Assembly (NCBI RefSeq): GCF_009928415.1
Contig: NZ_JAABNN010000001.1
Location: 89,995 to 153,994 of the forward strand
Reading direction: 5' to 3'
Length of the DNA: 64,000 bases
DNA from: Bacillus sp. USDA818B3_A
Lineage (GTDB): Bacteria > Bacillota > Bacilli > Bacillales > Cytobacillaceae
Shown: positions 1 through 7,808 of the stretch, piece after piece
Layout of the letters: each line of letters begins with the position of its first letter
Numbering within the stretch: the stretch's first letter is position 1
The notes under the pieces: generated by a model
The model's input: the letters and a program-made list of their open reading frames with translations, nothing else
The model's database searches: none
What the model was told of the DNA's origin: nothing
Translations under genes and position numbers: made by a program

Positions 1-205
1 GTTCTCCCTCATCACAATAATCCAAGCCTTTACCATGTATGGTCCATTTCTTTTCTTCTTTGTAATACATTAATGTCCAGTCCCCGTTTCGGGTGTGGTC
101 TTGGAATAAAAAATAATGTTTGTTTCCTTGTTGGTCAAATTCTGCTAAGTCTAAGAAGTTATTTAGAAAATACTCAATATCTTTCTTGTAAACAATCAAT
201 TTCAT
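1..205 (-). CDS. Partial small hypothetical protein (N-terminal 68 residues)
   Basis: The reading frame opens with ATG at 203-205 on the minus strand, preceded by GTGGTGAGAG as ribosome binding site, and runs off the left edge without a stop. The visible N-terminus begins MKLIVYKKDIEYFLNNF and is rich in aromatic and charged residues (HYFLFQDHTRNGDW, then KKWTIHGKGLDYCDEGE). No signal peptide or membrane segment is seen, so it is probably a small cytoplasmic protein. I do not recognise the family. The downstream part and the operon partners lie outside the window. Confidence 0.6.
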   Translation of the reverse strand, partial: MKLIVYKKDIEYFLNNFLDLAEFDQQGNKHYFLFQDHTRNGDWTLMYYKEEKKWTIHGKGLDYCDEGE

Positions 206-314
206 ATTTCCTCTCACCACCTTCTACTATGTAGCTATTTTAACATAATCTGCTAAAAATTTGGTAGTGTTTGCTAAGGAACCTAAAAATCGTTATATTT
301 CCCCAAGCTCCTCC

Positions 315-1082
315 CTAATGAAGATAATCGTACGTGTTTTTTGCTATCAGTAAAACGGTGACCACAATAAACAATGCTCTTACATAGCCGCTTCCTTTTG
401 CAATCGCGAACTTCGAGCCGCAGACGGCCCCAAGTATTTGGGCTATCCCCATCGGAATACCATATGCATAATTCACATGACCTAAAAACATGAACATAAG
501 CAGTGCCGCAATATTACTCCCAAAATTTAAAAATTTGGCATTTCCCGCCGCCTTTAAAAAATCAAACCCAACCATTAAAAAGGCAAAGATTAAAAATGAA
601 CCGGTTCCTGGGCCGATAAAACCATCATAAAAACCGATAGAAAATATAAGAAACATGAATAATGCTAAATGTCGAAATGATAATTTTTTCTCCGTTGTTA
701 CACTGCCCCAATTCTTTTTGAAAATAGTATAGACTGCAACAACGGCGAGCATGACCAGCATTAACGGCTTTAGAATTTCTGGATTAATTAAATCAACCGT
801 CCATGCACCAATCATCGAGCCAATGAACGTAAGGGGAAAGAGCTTATAAACATCCTTAATATTGACTTTTCCTGAGCGATAGAACATTACTGTACTCGTT
901 AACGAGCCGATGGTTCCTGCTAATTTATTGGTGGCCACAGCAGAGGCCGGCGGAAGACCGGTAAATAATAAGGCCGGTAAAGCAATCAGTCCGCCTCCGC
1001 CGACAACAGAATCAATAAATGCAGCTAAAAACCCAAATACAACTAAAATAATCAATAACGATGGATCTAAATCAAAATACAT
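315..1082 (-). CDS. TSUP (TauE/SafE) family membrane transporter
   Basis: A 255-residue protein with about eight hydrophobic segments. It has the glycine-rich motif VVGGGGLIALPALL near residues 26-40 and NKLAGTIGS near 52-60, both characteristic of the TauE/SafE (YfcA-like) sulfite/anion exporter family. The family is made of two repeated four-helix halves, and this length is normal. Members export or import small sulfur-containing or organic anions such as sulfite, sulfoacetate or taurine products; the substrate cannot be read from sequence. The gene appears monocistronic, with a plausible promoter and dyad just upstream at 1112-1142. The sulfate assimilation operon lies about 13 kb away, so any link to sulfur is only suggestive. 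Confidence 0.85.
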   Translation of the reverse strand: MYFDLDPSLLIILVVFGFLAAFIDSVVGGGGLIALPALLFTGLPPASAVATNKLAGTIGSLTSTVMFYRSGKVNIKDVYKLFPLTFIGSMIGAWTVDLINPEILKPLMLVMLAVVAVYTIFKKNWGSVTTEKKLSFRHLALFMFLIFSIGFYDGFIGPGTGSFLIFAFLMVGFDFLKAAGNAKFLNFGSNIAALLMFMFLGHVNYAYGIPMGIAQILGAVCGSKFAIAKGSGYVRALFIVVTVLLIAKNTYDYLH

Positions 1083-1111
1083 TTAAACTACCTTCTCTCT
1101 AGTAACTATAG

Positions 1112-1142
1112 AAATGTTATCTAACATTTTTATTATTGTAAA
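1112..1142 (-). promoter_or_regulatory. Sigma-A-like promoter with overlapping inverted repeat upstream of the TSUP gene
   Basis: On the minus strand TTTACA (1137-1142) and TAACAT (1114-1119) are separated by 17 bases. The dyad AAATGTT-AGAT-AACATTT (1112-1129) covers the -10 element, which is where a repressor would bind. The promoter match is moderate. The operator is inferred from position and symmetry only. Confidence 0.4.
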
Positions 1143-1159
1143 TAGCCATTGCTATATTA

Positions 1160-1196
1160 AAAAAAGTTGTTCCAAAAAATTTGGAACAACTTTTTT
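1160..1196 (-). terminator. Rho-independent terminator
   Basis: AAAAAGTTGTTCCAAA and TTTGGAACAACTTTTT form a 16-bp stem around a 3-5 base loop, with A/T tracts on both sides. It sits 30 bases past the stop of the leftward 79-codon gene and upstream of the TSUP promoter, so it most likely ends the leftward transcript. Confidence 0.8.
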
Positions 1197-1226
1197 ACGA
1201 ACCGTATAGGCTTGTCATAAAAGGAC

Positions 1227-1466
1227 TTAACGTTTTTGGTTTAGCATCTTCGTTAGCATGTCTGCTAAAGGAGATGATGGCTGTGCAGTATATTTATCTT
1301 TTAGAGATTGGAGAGCTTCCTCTTGGCTTTTCTTCAATTCTTCTTTATATTTTTTCTGTTTACGTTTTTTCATCTGATCATTAAGCAATTTACTGAATTG
1401 CTGATCGTTTGAATTACGGAGTTGGTCCATCCATTCTTTGTTGTTTGGATCAATCAATTTAATCAC
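1227..1466 (-). CDS. Small charged hypothetical protein (79 aa)
   Basis: The frame starts at GTG (1464-1466) and encodes a 79-residue, highly charged, probably helical protein. A lysine/glutamate-rich middle (KKRKQKKYKEELKKSQEEALQSLKDKY) is followed by a short proline/serine stretch and a C-terminus LADMLTKMLNQKR. There is no signal peptide or membrane segment. The ribosome binding site is poor (AGAAAGAAG directly upstream), and the GTG overlaps the TGA of a 17-codon reading frame, so translational coupling is possible. A good terminator follows at 1160-1196, which supports a real transcript. I do not recognise the family. Confidence 0.5.
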   Translation of the reverse strand: MIKLIDPNNKEWMDQLRNSNDQQFSKLLNDQMKKRKQKKYKEELKKSQEEALQSLKDKYTAQPSSPLADMLTKMLNQKR

Positions 1467-1865
1467 TTCTTTCTATTGGTTTTTAATATAATATTTGATA
1501 AAGAGTTCTTGTCCAACTTTCCCTTTTATATCACCTCCCTGATTAAAGGCATGCATAACCGGAGGTTCCCTTCATATGCTTGTCTTATCTTTCTATTCAT
1601 AGCGCCTCAATAATGAACACAAAATAAGGCATAGAATAATGTATGAGGAAGTCATTCAATGGCTTGTATTATTTTCCTAAAATAATTTATTTTTTATAAA
1701 TCCATGAACATTTTACCGGTACTAGTCTGTAAAGTTATTAGGCCTCTACTTGGAGTTCTTTTTTTTGGTTTTTTTCTGTATGGTGGTCTCTAATTTATTT
1801 GAAATCATATATTGAGATGAGGATTTCTTTCCAACATATTTCATATGAAATTGGGTGAGACCAAA
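1467..1865. other. Intergenic region of about 400 bases between divergent small genes
   Basis: No substantial gene is visible. On the minus strand there are two tiny frames, neither convincing: 1526-1600 (24 codons, starts MNRKIRQAYEG, weak GAGG site) and 1463-1516 (TTG start, 17 codons), the latter ending in a TGA that overlaps the GTG start of the 79-aa gene. The strong GGGAGGTGATA string at about 1527-1540 has no well-spaced start after it. The right half is very AT-rich and presumably holds the promoter of the rightward gene at 1866. Confidence 0.4.
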
Positions 1866-2087
1866 ATGTTTGCTGTCCATTATTTTGAAAACAAAAACCT
1901 ATTGTTGAGCCAGCTCCTTCAGCGCGTTCCTTCGGTTGGGGAAGAATTAAAGATAAAGGGACGAAAAGCGAAGATCTCTAGTGTTACCAATGTGGAGGGA
2001 ATTAAGTTTCATGTCCAGGTAGAGTTGGAAAAAGTGACTAAGGGGAAAACAGCGGTGATTGACAACTCTAAAAAGAGAAAAAGGTAA
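1866..2087 (+). CDS. Small hypothetical protein (73 aa)
   Basis: The frame could begin at ATG 1845, but GGGTGAG (1853-1859) lies six bases before the ATG at 1866, so the product most likely starts MFAVHYFENKNLLLSQLLQ. It is a small basic protein with a predicted beta-rich middle (VPSVGEELKIKGRKAKISSV, then KFHVQVELEKV) and a lysine/arginine C-terminus (NSKKRKR), compatible with a small nucleic-acid or metal-site binding domain, though no such motif is identified. A terminator follows at 2133-2164. I recall similar short proteins in Bacillus genomes but cannot name a family. Confidence 0.6.
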   Translation: MFAVHYFENKNLLLSQLLQRVPSVGEELKIKGRKAKISSVTNVEGIKFHVQVELEKVTKGKTAVIDNSKKRKR

Positions 2088-2132
2088 ATTATTAATCAGT
2101 CAATAAGGTTGCAGAAGATCTTCGAAAACCCC

Positions 2133-2164
2133 AAAAAACCATCAAATTTTTTTGATGGTTTTTT
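2133..2164. terminator. Bidirectional rho-independent terminator
   Basis: AAAAAACCATCAAA (2133-2146) pairs with TTTGATGGTTTTTT (2151-2164). It lies between convergent genes, with a T-run on each strand, so it can end both the rightward 73-aa gene and the leftward aldolase gene. Confidence 0.85.
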
Positions 2165-2172
2165 GTTATGGA

Positions 2173-3198
2173 TTACACCCACTTCTTCAATTCCTCAATA
2201 AACCCCAAAACCTCGTTCTCTTTCGTCGCCCACGATGTCACCAGCCGAATCGCTGAGCGTTCAGCATCTACCTTTTCCCACACATGGAAATCATATTTCT
2301 TCTCTAATTCAGCAATTAACACATCAGGGAAAATCGGAAAAATTTGATTGGATGGCGAATGCGTTAAAAACTCAACATTTGCTTTTGTCAATGCATCCCG
2401 TAGTATCCCAGCCATTTTATTGGCGTGCTTTGCTAAATCAAAAAACAAATGGTCCCTGAACAATTCATGAAATTGGATCCCCAATAACCTTCCCTTCGCA
2501 AGCATCGCCCCTTTTTGCTTCATATGATAGCGGAAATCTTCTTTGAGAGAATCTCGGCAGATAACCAAAGCTTCGCCTAATAACGCCCCGTTCTTTGTGC
2601 CGCCAATATAGAAAGCATCGACCAGTTGAGGAAGATCACTTAAATGAAGATCATTTTCCTCAGAACAAAGCGCAGACCCAAGTCTTGCCCCGTCCATATA
2701 TAAAATGAGGTTATTCTTCCGACAAAACTCACTTAGCCGTCCCAACTCGTCTTTTTTATAAATCGAGCCGATTTCAGTCGAGTTTGATATGTATACCAAC
2801 TTAGGTTTTACCATATGTTCATCCGGATGGCCTTCAAGCACAGCTTTCACGCCTTCAGGTGTCAGCTTCCCGTCCTTACTCTCAACAGATAGAATCTTAT
2901 GACCTGTGGCTTCTATGGCTCCTGTTTCATGCCCAAGAATATGTCCTGAACCCACCGAGATAGCAGCCTCATGCGGTCTTAGAAAAGCAGAAATAGCGGT
3001 TAAATTGGTTTGCGTGCCTCCTGTTAATAAGTGAACATCCACGTCTATTTGACCTAATTTCTCCTTGATCAGCTTTACCGCATGCAAAGTATACTGATCC
3101 TCTCCATATCCAGTCTCTTGGACCAAATTAGACTCCATTAACGCCTGTAAAATCTGAGGATGTGCTCCCTCACTATAGTCATTCTTAAAGCTGTACAT
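2173..3198 (-). CDS. Low-specificity threonine aldolase / beta-eliminating lyase family PLP enzyme
   Basis: A 341-residue PLP-dependent fold-type I enzyme of the LtaE-like family, which cleaves L-threonine or L-allo-threonine to glycine and acetaldehyde. Visible landmarks are the glycine-rich phosphate region LTGGTQTN near residue 60, the cofactor aspartate in YMDGARLGSAL (about D169) and the Schiff-base lysine in YIGGTKNGALLGE (about K202). The frame is open 18 codons further upstream, but GGGGGTAAG directly precedes the ATG at 3196-3198, giving the usual family N-terminus MYSFKNDYSEGAHP. Cytoplasmic, apparently monocistronic. Substrate preference cannot be told from sequence. Confidence 0.85.
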   Translation of the reverse strand: MYSFKNDYSEGAHPQILQALMESNLVQETGYGEDQYTLHAVKLIKEKLGQIDVDVHLLTGGTQTNLTAISAFLRPHEAAISVGSGHILGHETGAIEATGHKILSVESKDGKLTPEGVKAVLEGHPDEHMVKPKLVYISNSTEIGSIYKKDELGRLSEFCRKNNLILYMDGARLGSALCSEENDLHLSDLPQLVDAFYIGGTKNGALLGEALVICRDSLKEDFRYHMKQKGAMLAKGRLLGIQFHELFRDHLFFDLAKHANKMAGILRDALTKANVEFLTHSPSNQIFPIFPDVLIAELEKKYDFHVWEKVDAERSAIRLVTSWATKENEVLGFIEELKKWV

Positions 3199-3381
3199 GG
3201 TCTTACCCCCATAATTAATTTTCCAAAGCAAACCCATTTTCAATCGTACCATAATCCGTTAATTTGCGCGGGAAGAATTTAGTGGTTTTATTTCAATATT
3301 TACCTCTGCCGCCCCTCGAATACTTTGCTTTGTATGGGTGACGATATATGTGTAAGACATTATTTTTAGGGAGTGACGTTC

Positions 3382-4200
3382 TTGAAAAAAGGTTTAGTTA
3401 CTTTCGTTTTAGCCTCAACCCTAGTCGGATTAACCGGCTGTGCAGATAATAATGATAACGCAACAAACAACAATTTAAGAAACACTAATAACCGCCTAGA
3501 CGTTCAAAATGTAAGAAACAACAACCGTTTAAATGTCAATAACGTCAATGAACATAATTTACGCTATTCCAACCGGGCTGGCAGGGCCGTTGAAAAATTA
3601 CAAGAAGTGGATTTAGCCCATGTTATCGTCCGAAATAACGATGCGTATGTGGCGGTTCGTTTAAAAAATGATCGCTTTCAGACTGGAACTGGGACAACAA
3701 ACAACCGTAACAACATGGGGACAACCGGCACAACCAATAACCTAGGCACCAACAGCCGGGAAAACCATATAACCGCCCGTGGTGCAGGAACAGGCTTTAA
3801 CGGAAACTATCCAAGTACGACCGGCATCAATGCTACTGATAATACAGGAACAGCATTAAACCCTGGGACAGGCAGAACCGCTCCTGGAACAATCGGAATT
3901 CGCGGGACAACTAATGGTACCAACAACGATAACACGTTTACAGGCACAAATGACGGTACGGCTGGCACCAATGATGGTACCACTCGTGCGAACTACAAAA
4001 GTGTTTCCTCCCCACTTGATCAAAGAATTGCAGACCAAGTTCGCCGTGCCGACAGTAAAATCCATCGTGTTTATATTTCGTATGACCGTGATTTCTTCAG
4101 ACAGATGACAAACTATTCAACCGACCTTAACAATGGCCGAAATAAAGGTACCAACCTTTGGAATAACTTTACAAACACTGTAAATAACTTTTTCCGTTAA
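3382..4200 (+). CDS. YhcN/YlaJ-type sporulation lipoprotein with Asn/Thr/Gly-rich insert
   Basis: AGGGAGTGA (3368-3376) positions the start at TTG 3382-3384, giving MKKGLVTFVLASTLVGLTGC. This is a type II signal peptide ending in the lipobox LTGC, so the protein is a membrane-anchored lipoprotein of about 272 residues. Conserved YhcN/YlaJ-like blocks flank the middle: RVVEKLQEVD-type text (SNRAGRAVEKLQEVDLAHVI, YVAVRL) near residues 70-100 and SPLDQRIADQVRRADSKIHRVYIS near 210-235. Between them is a long low-complexity stretch of Asn, Thr and Gly (about residues 105-205). Family members sit in the spore inner membrane or cortex and are made in the forespore. The gene is followed by its own terminator. 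Confidence 0.8.
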   Translation: MKKGLVTFVLASTLVGLTGCADNNDNATNNNLRNTNNRLDVQNVRNNNRLNVNNVNEHNLRYSNRAGRAVEKLQEVDLAHVIVRNNDAYVAVRLKNDRFQTGTGTTNNRNNMGTTGTTNNLGTNSRENHITARGAGTGFNGNYPSTTGINATDNTGTALNPGTGRTAPGTIGIRGTTNGTNNDNTFTGTNDGTAGTNDGTTRANYKSVSSPLDQRIADQVRRADSKIHRVYISYDRDFFRQMTNYSTDLNNGRNKGTNLWNNFTNTVNNFFR

Positions 4201-4206
4201 TTTTTT

Positions 4207-4246
4207 AAAAGAAGCATCGCCTTTCCTTTGGCTATGCTTCTTTCTG
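4207..4246 (+). terminator. Terminator after the YhcN-like gene
   Basis: GAAGCAT-c-GCC and GGC-t-ATGCTTC form a stem with one mismatch, preceded by an A-run and followed by TTTCTG. It lies seven bases past the stop. Confidence 0.7.
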
Positions 4247-4253
4247 TATGTAT

Positions 4254-5264
4254 CTATTTATGATGATCAATTAATTGATCTTTATCATCTGCTTGCGGCG
4301 GTTCCTCCATCCATCCATTTTTTATCATGATGTTAGCCCCATCTTCTGCATAGAGGGCAATTTCCGGAATTAACGATGCATATCTTAATCCCAAATCCCT
4401 TCGAGGACTTGCCCCCATAGACATTCCATAGTTGCCAACACCTGCTGCTATCATGGCTGATGTGATAAACATCATGATCTTATCGGAAAAGATGGAAGAA
4501 GTAGTGTCCATGACGTTGGAATCCCAGTTCATCGGTGCCGGAAGGTCTTCTCTAATGAGAATATCACTAAAGAGATTCATATGTTTTTGGGCAATTTGTT
4601 TTCCTCTTTTGAAAAACTGTCTAACCTCTTCACTCTTGGCAATTTGGCCAAACCCTGTAATCAAGGCTTTTCCAATTGCATTCGTTTGGATATTTAAAAA
4701 CAAATGAGTGATTTCCACTGATGTCAAAGATCTTTTTGTACCCAAAAATCCGGCTAAAAAATGTTGTTTGTCAACAAAGTCAACCCGATCTGGCAATGAA
4801 ATATACGGTGGTCTTACATATGTGCCCTGTTTTAACATCAAGTCACGGGTAAGATCCTGTAATTTCACTGCTATTTTTAAAACCCTTTTATGAAAATCTA
4901 CCACTTCTCCACGAGTAACTAGTCCCAAGGCCGCACTGCTTGCTGTCATAGCCAAGATTGACATTTGTCTCAAATACAATAAAACAAAGGTATCTGAAAA
5001 CAGTTTAGGTGCTTCAGGAAGAACGTCTCTTTCTGTAAATCCTATTGGAACAGGAAATTTTTCCTTTTGAAAGAAATCTCGTAAAAAAGCGATATTACTT
5101 TTTGCCGATGTTAATGTAAATTCAATAATCGAGCGAACTTCAGGATTTGCTGATTTCTCTAAAAAGTGGCTGTTTATACAAATGGAACATGTGTCATTTA
5201 TGTATTGCATCCACAAGACTGACATTTCCGCTGCCGTAAGTCTGTCTTCAGACTGACTCTCCAT
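4254..5264 (-). CDS. DUF3231 family protein
   Basis: A 336-residue protein made of two similar helical halves, each of which looks like a ferritin-like four-helix domain: first half from WMQYINDTCSICINSHFLEK, second from THLFLNIQTNAIGKALITGFGQIA. This matches DUF3231, a family common in spore-forming Bacillaceae and of unknown biochemical role. The C-terminal part GNYGMSMGASPRRDLGLRYA is typical of the family. GGGAGAG precedes the ATG at 5262-5264. It lies opposite the YhcN-like spore lipoprotein gene, which fits a sporulation setting, but the two are convergent and not one operon. Confidence 0.8.
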   Translation of the reverse strand: MESQSEDRLTAAEMSVLWMQYINDTCSICINSHFLEKSANPEVRSIIEFTLTSAKSNIAFLRDFFQKEKFPVPIGFTERDVLPEAPKLFSDTFVLLYLRQMSILAMTASSAALGLVTRGEVVDFHKRVLKIAVKLQDLTRDLMLKQGTYVRPPYISLPDRVDFVDKQHFLAGFLGTKRSLTSVEITHLFLNIQTNAIGKALITGFGQIAKSEEVRQFFKRGKQIAQKHMNLFSDILIREDLPAPMNWDSNVMDTTSSIFSDKIMMFITSAMIAAGVGNYGMSMGASPRRDLGLRYASLIPEIALYAEDGANIMIKNGWMEEPPQADDKDQLIDHHK

Positions 5265-5420
5265 TGTTCAACACTCTCCCTCGGGCGATTACTTTTTTCT
5301 TTAACAACCTGTAAGAATCGCAACCATTCAAAATTGGCATTTTTATGGCCTCAATAGGTTCATCAGGATTATGTTTTCCATTGAGAGGGAATCTTATGAA
5401 TCAATGTATACGTGTTCCAA

Positions 5421-5446
5421 AATAAAGAGCGGTAGGATTGCCGCTC
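5421..5446 (-). terminator. Terminator of the CoxG-like gene
   Basis: GAGCGG (5427-5432) pairs with CCGCTC (5441-5446). On the minus strand it is followed by TTTATTTT. The stem abuts the stop codon of the leftward gene. Confidence 0.6.
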
Positions 5447-5914
5447 TCAATTCCTTCTTTTTTTCAGCTCGTAGATCCTTCGTTTGATTTCTTTTTCGAA
5501 TCTTTGGAAGAAGTTCTCTATTCCCTTTGATGCCCCTGTATCTAATAGCTTTTTTCCAGCTAATCCAAGTGCCCCTGTTACCTGGCCCTTTGCCTTACAG
5601 GTTAAAAGGGTTCCTCCTTGGTGATCTATAAAAATCAGCTTCGCACCGCCTTTTATTTGTCCCATATTGCCATTGCCCTTTAGTTTTAACCGTAATAAGG
5701 CTGGCGGCTTTTCTTCATCTAAATGGACTTCCAATTTAAATACGTCTTGAATGGGTCCCAAATTAATTTCTGTTTCTGCGATGTAGTACCCTGCTGATTT
5801 TTCTATTAGAGACTTGCAGCCCGGTATCGAATCTTTTAACAGAGTTGCATTTTTTATATACTTCCAGACCAATGTTCTCGGTAACCCGAAGCGATATTGG
5901 CATTCGATTTCCAT
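5447..5914 (-). CDS. CoxG-like SRPBCC family protein
   Basis: The product (155 aa) begins MEIECQYRFGLPRTLVWKYI. GGAGGAG six to ten bases before the ATG at 5912-5914 fixes this start, although the frame is open eight codons upstream. The N-terminal pattern, followed by LKDSIPGCKSL near residue 30 and KLKGNGNMGQIKGGAKLIF in the middle, is that of the carbon monoxide dehydrogenase subunit G (CoxG) branch of the START/SRPBCC fold. CoxG helps membrane-anchor CO dehydrogenase in Oligotropha, but no cox genes lie nearby, and stand-alone relatives are common in Bacillus. A hydrophobic-ligand or membrane-associated role is inferred from the family only. Confidence 0.7.
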   Translation of the reverse strand: MEIECQYRFGLPRTLVWKYIKNATLLKDSIPGCKSLIEKSAGYYIAETEINLGPIQDVFKLEVHLDEEKPPALLRLKLKGNGNMGQIKGGAKLIFIDHQGGTLLTCKAKGQVTGALGLAGKKLLDTGASKGIENFFQRFEKEIKRRIYELKKRRN

Positions 5915-5987
5915 TGTTTCTCCTCCATTCGCCAGCAAATCTGATTATTTATTCATATTCACTGTTGGGCGAAGTGGTTAATGCAAT

Positions 5988-6017
5988 GAAAAAAAGCACT
6001 CACATTTTATTGAGTGC
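5988..6017 (-). terminator. Terminator downstream of the APC permease gene
   Basis: GCACTCA (5996-6002) pairs with TGAGTGC (6011-6017). On the minus strand this is followed by a seven-T run. It comes after the CGCTGATAA repeat array, so leftward permease mRNA would include the array. Confidence 0.75.
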
Positions 6018-6054
6018 CTTCGGCTTGTGAAGAAACTAGCTCTTTTATCTCATT

Positions 6055-6145
6055 CGCTGATAAATTTAAAAAATCGCTGATAACGTCCAAGAAATCGCTG
6101 ATAAACTCTAAAATCCGCTGATATCCCGGCAAAAACCGCTGATAA
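6055..6145. repeat. Five-unit CGCTGATAA repeat with 20-21 bp period
   Basis: CGCTGATA(A) starts at 6055, 6075, 6096, 6116 and 6137, giving spacings of 20, 21, 20 and 21 bases. The fourth copy has lost the last A. Each copy is preceded by AT-rich text, often AAAT or AAACC. It lies between the APC permease gene and its terminator. It is too short and its spacers too brief for a CRISPR array. The even spacing puts all copies on the same face of the helix. Confidence 0.85.
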
Positions 6146-6190
6146 GTTAATATTCTCCCTTTATTACAGCAAGAAAACTTTCAGTGGTGC

Positions 6191-7621
6191 TTACTTTTCC
6201 TCGTTATCTTCTTGATTTGGGGTTAGTTCTTCGGAGAATTCAGTTAAAAAGGCTGGCTTTTGTTGTACGCCTTGTCTTGCAGCCGTCTTGGTTTTTGTTC
6301 CAAGTCTTCTATTCGTCACAAAATAAATACCTGTAAAAAGAACAATCATAACAAGACCAGCCACAAGCCCTGTACCTTGTCCTGGGATTAGAGGCATACT
6401 CAACAGGACAACAATTAAACTAACCAGGGCTAGATAAGAAGTATAAGGAAATCCCTTGACTTGGCAAATACCTTCCGGAGGACAGCCTGATCGTTTACGA
6501 AAACGGATGTGACTTGCCATAATGACTGCATAAGTAAAAATCAATGTGAAACCGCTAGTGCTGATTAATACCAAATAAACTCTAGGAAACAATAGACCAA
6601 AACCTAAGCCTAGAAGCATGGCCAGCCCTGAAAAAAGGATACCGCGATAAGGCACATCTTTCTTATCTTTCAAAACAAGCGGTGCATGTCCTTCATCTAC
6701 TAAGGAACGAATCATTCTTCCCAACCCAAAGATCGCAGCAAGCATGGCTGACAAACTTGCGGAAATCAACACCAGATTAAGGGCCGAACCAGCCCAGCCA
6801 ATCCCCCACCGATCGAGTGAGGCAACCATCGGACTAATCGTTTCATTTAGGGCTGCTGTTGGAATCAATGGAAGAAGCGCTGCAGCATATAAGATATACA
6901 ACCCAACTAAAGAAAACACCGTATACCGGATTGCCTTGGGAATCGTATCGCGAGGATTTTTTGCTTCAGACGCTGCAAGACCAATGATTTCGAAACCAGC
7001 ATAAGCAAAAACCACAAGTAACATACTGCCGAAGATTCCCTTGATCCCCCCAGGCATAAAGGACTCCCTGGCCAACTCCCCTACCCCAACCGCTCTTGCT
7101 CCAGGCAGGAACCCTGCAATTAACACAATAGCTGTAAGGATAAAGAAAATGATAGCAAATATTTTCACCCCCGACAGCCCGCTTACGATTTTTCCAAATT
7201 TGTCTGCTCCTAATAAATTCACAAGCGTGACCCCTACAATAAGAAAACTGCCGAACACGGCTATTGATAGATGGGGAAACCATTCACGAAGCAGAATGGT
7301 GATGGCGGTAGCCTCACTTGACATCGATAAAATCGTTCCCGTCCAATACAGCCATCCTACGACAAATCCGAATCCAGGTCCCAGTTCACGGGCCGCAAAA
7401 TTACTAAACGAGCCAACGGTTGGATCGGCAACAGTCATTTCCGACAGTGCATAAAGAATCAAATAAACGAGAACACCTGCTAAAATATAGGACAATATTA
7501 TCGATGGCCCAGCTGCATGGATAGCAACGGATGATCCTAGAAAAAAGGAGCCTCCAATTACACTGCCTAAGGCCATCATCGTTAACTGCCCCGCAGACAG
7601 TCCTTTTTGTTTGGTTTCCAT
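6191..7621 (-). CDS. APC-superfamily amino acid permease
   Basis: A polytopic protein of about 476 residues with roughly twelve membrane segments. The N-terminal motif MMALGSVIGGSFFLGSSVAIHAAGP matches helix 1 of amino acid/polyamine/organocation permeases, where the GSVIGG break binds the amino group of the substrate. PTVGSFSNFAARELGPGFGFVVGW (helix 3) and FAYAGFEIIGLAASEAKNPRDTIPKAI (helix 6) are equally typical. GGGGAG ten bases before the ATG at 7619-7621 sets the start. The last 45 residues are a charged cytoplasmic tail. Substrate is not predictable. It is upstream of the CGCTGATAA array and is probably monocistronic. Confidence 0.85.
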   Translation of the reverse strand: METKQKGLSAGQLTMMALGSVIGGSFFLGSSVAIHAAGPSIILSYILAGVLVYLILYALSEMTVADPTVGSFSNFAARELGPGFGFVVGWLYWTGTILSMSSEATAITILLREWFPHLSIAVFGSFLIVGVTLVNLLGADKFGKIVSGLSGVKIFAIIFFILTAIVLIAGFLPGARAVGVGELARESFMPGGIKGIFGSMLLVVFAYAGFEIIGLAASEAKNPRDTIPKAIRYTVFSLVGLYILYAAALLPLIPTAALNETISPMVASLDRWGIGWAGSALNLVLISASLSAMLAAIFGLGRMIRSLVDEGHAPLVLKDKKDVPYRGILFSGLAMLLGLGFGLLFPRVYLVLISTSGFTLIFTYAVIMASHIRFRKRSGCPPEGICQVKGFPYTSYLALVSLIVVLLSMPLIPGQGTGLVAGLVMIVLFTGIYFVTNRRLGTKTKTAARQGVQQKPAFLTEFSEELTPNQEDNEEK

Positions 7622-7740
7622 TAAACGTTTTCTCCCCATACTTTGAATTTGTTAAAAGATGATAAAGTTATTATTTGCGGACCAAAATCATTTGATTCTA
7701 GAAAGAACCATTAGATCCAAATCAGCTGTACATCGTAAAA

Positions 7741-7776
7741 CAAAAAGAAACCGCTCAATACCCATGAGCGGTTTCT
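7741..7776 (-). terminator. Terminator of fbpA
   Basis: AGAAACCGCTCA (7746-7757) pairs perfectly with TGAGCGGTTTCT (7765-7776), followed on the minus strand by TTTTTG. It is 33 bases past the fbpA stop. Confidence 0.85.
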
Positions 7777-7808
7777 CTGGTTTTCTTATGTTTGAATGAT
7801 TTAACGTT

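Noticed and set aside
1181..1613. Rightward frames at 1181-1384 and 1422-1613
   Set aside because: The first begins within the terminator stem and both run antisense to, or abut, the leftward 79-aa gene; no convincing start signals.
6055..6145. Possible CRISPR array
   Set aside because: Repeat units are nine bases with 11-12 base spacers, far too short, and no cas genes are present.
7041..7454. 137-codon rightward frame opposite the amino acid permease
   Set aside because: Antisense shadow; the leftward frame has the complete APC permease motifs and a good ribosome binding site.
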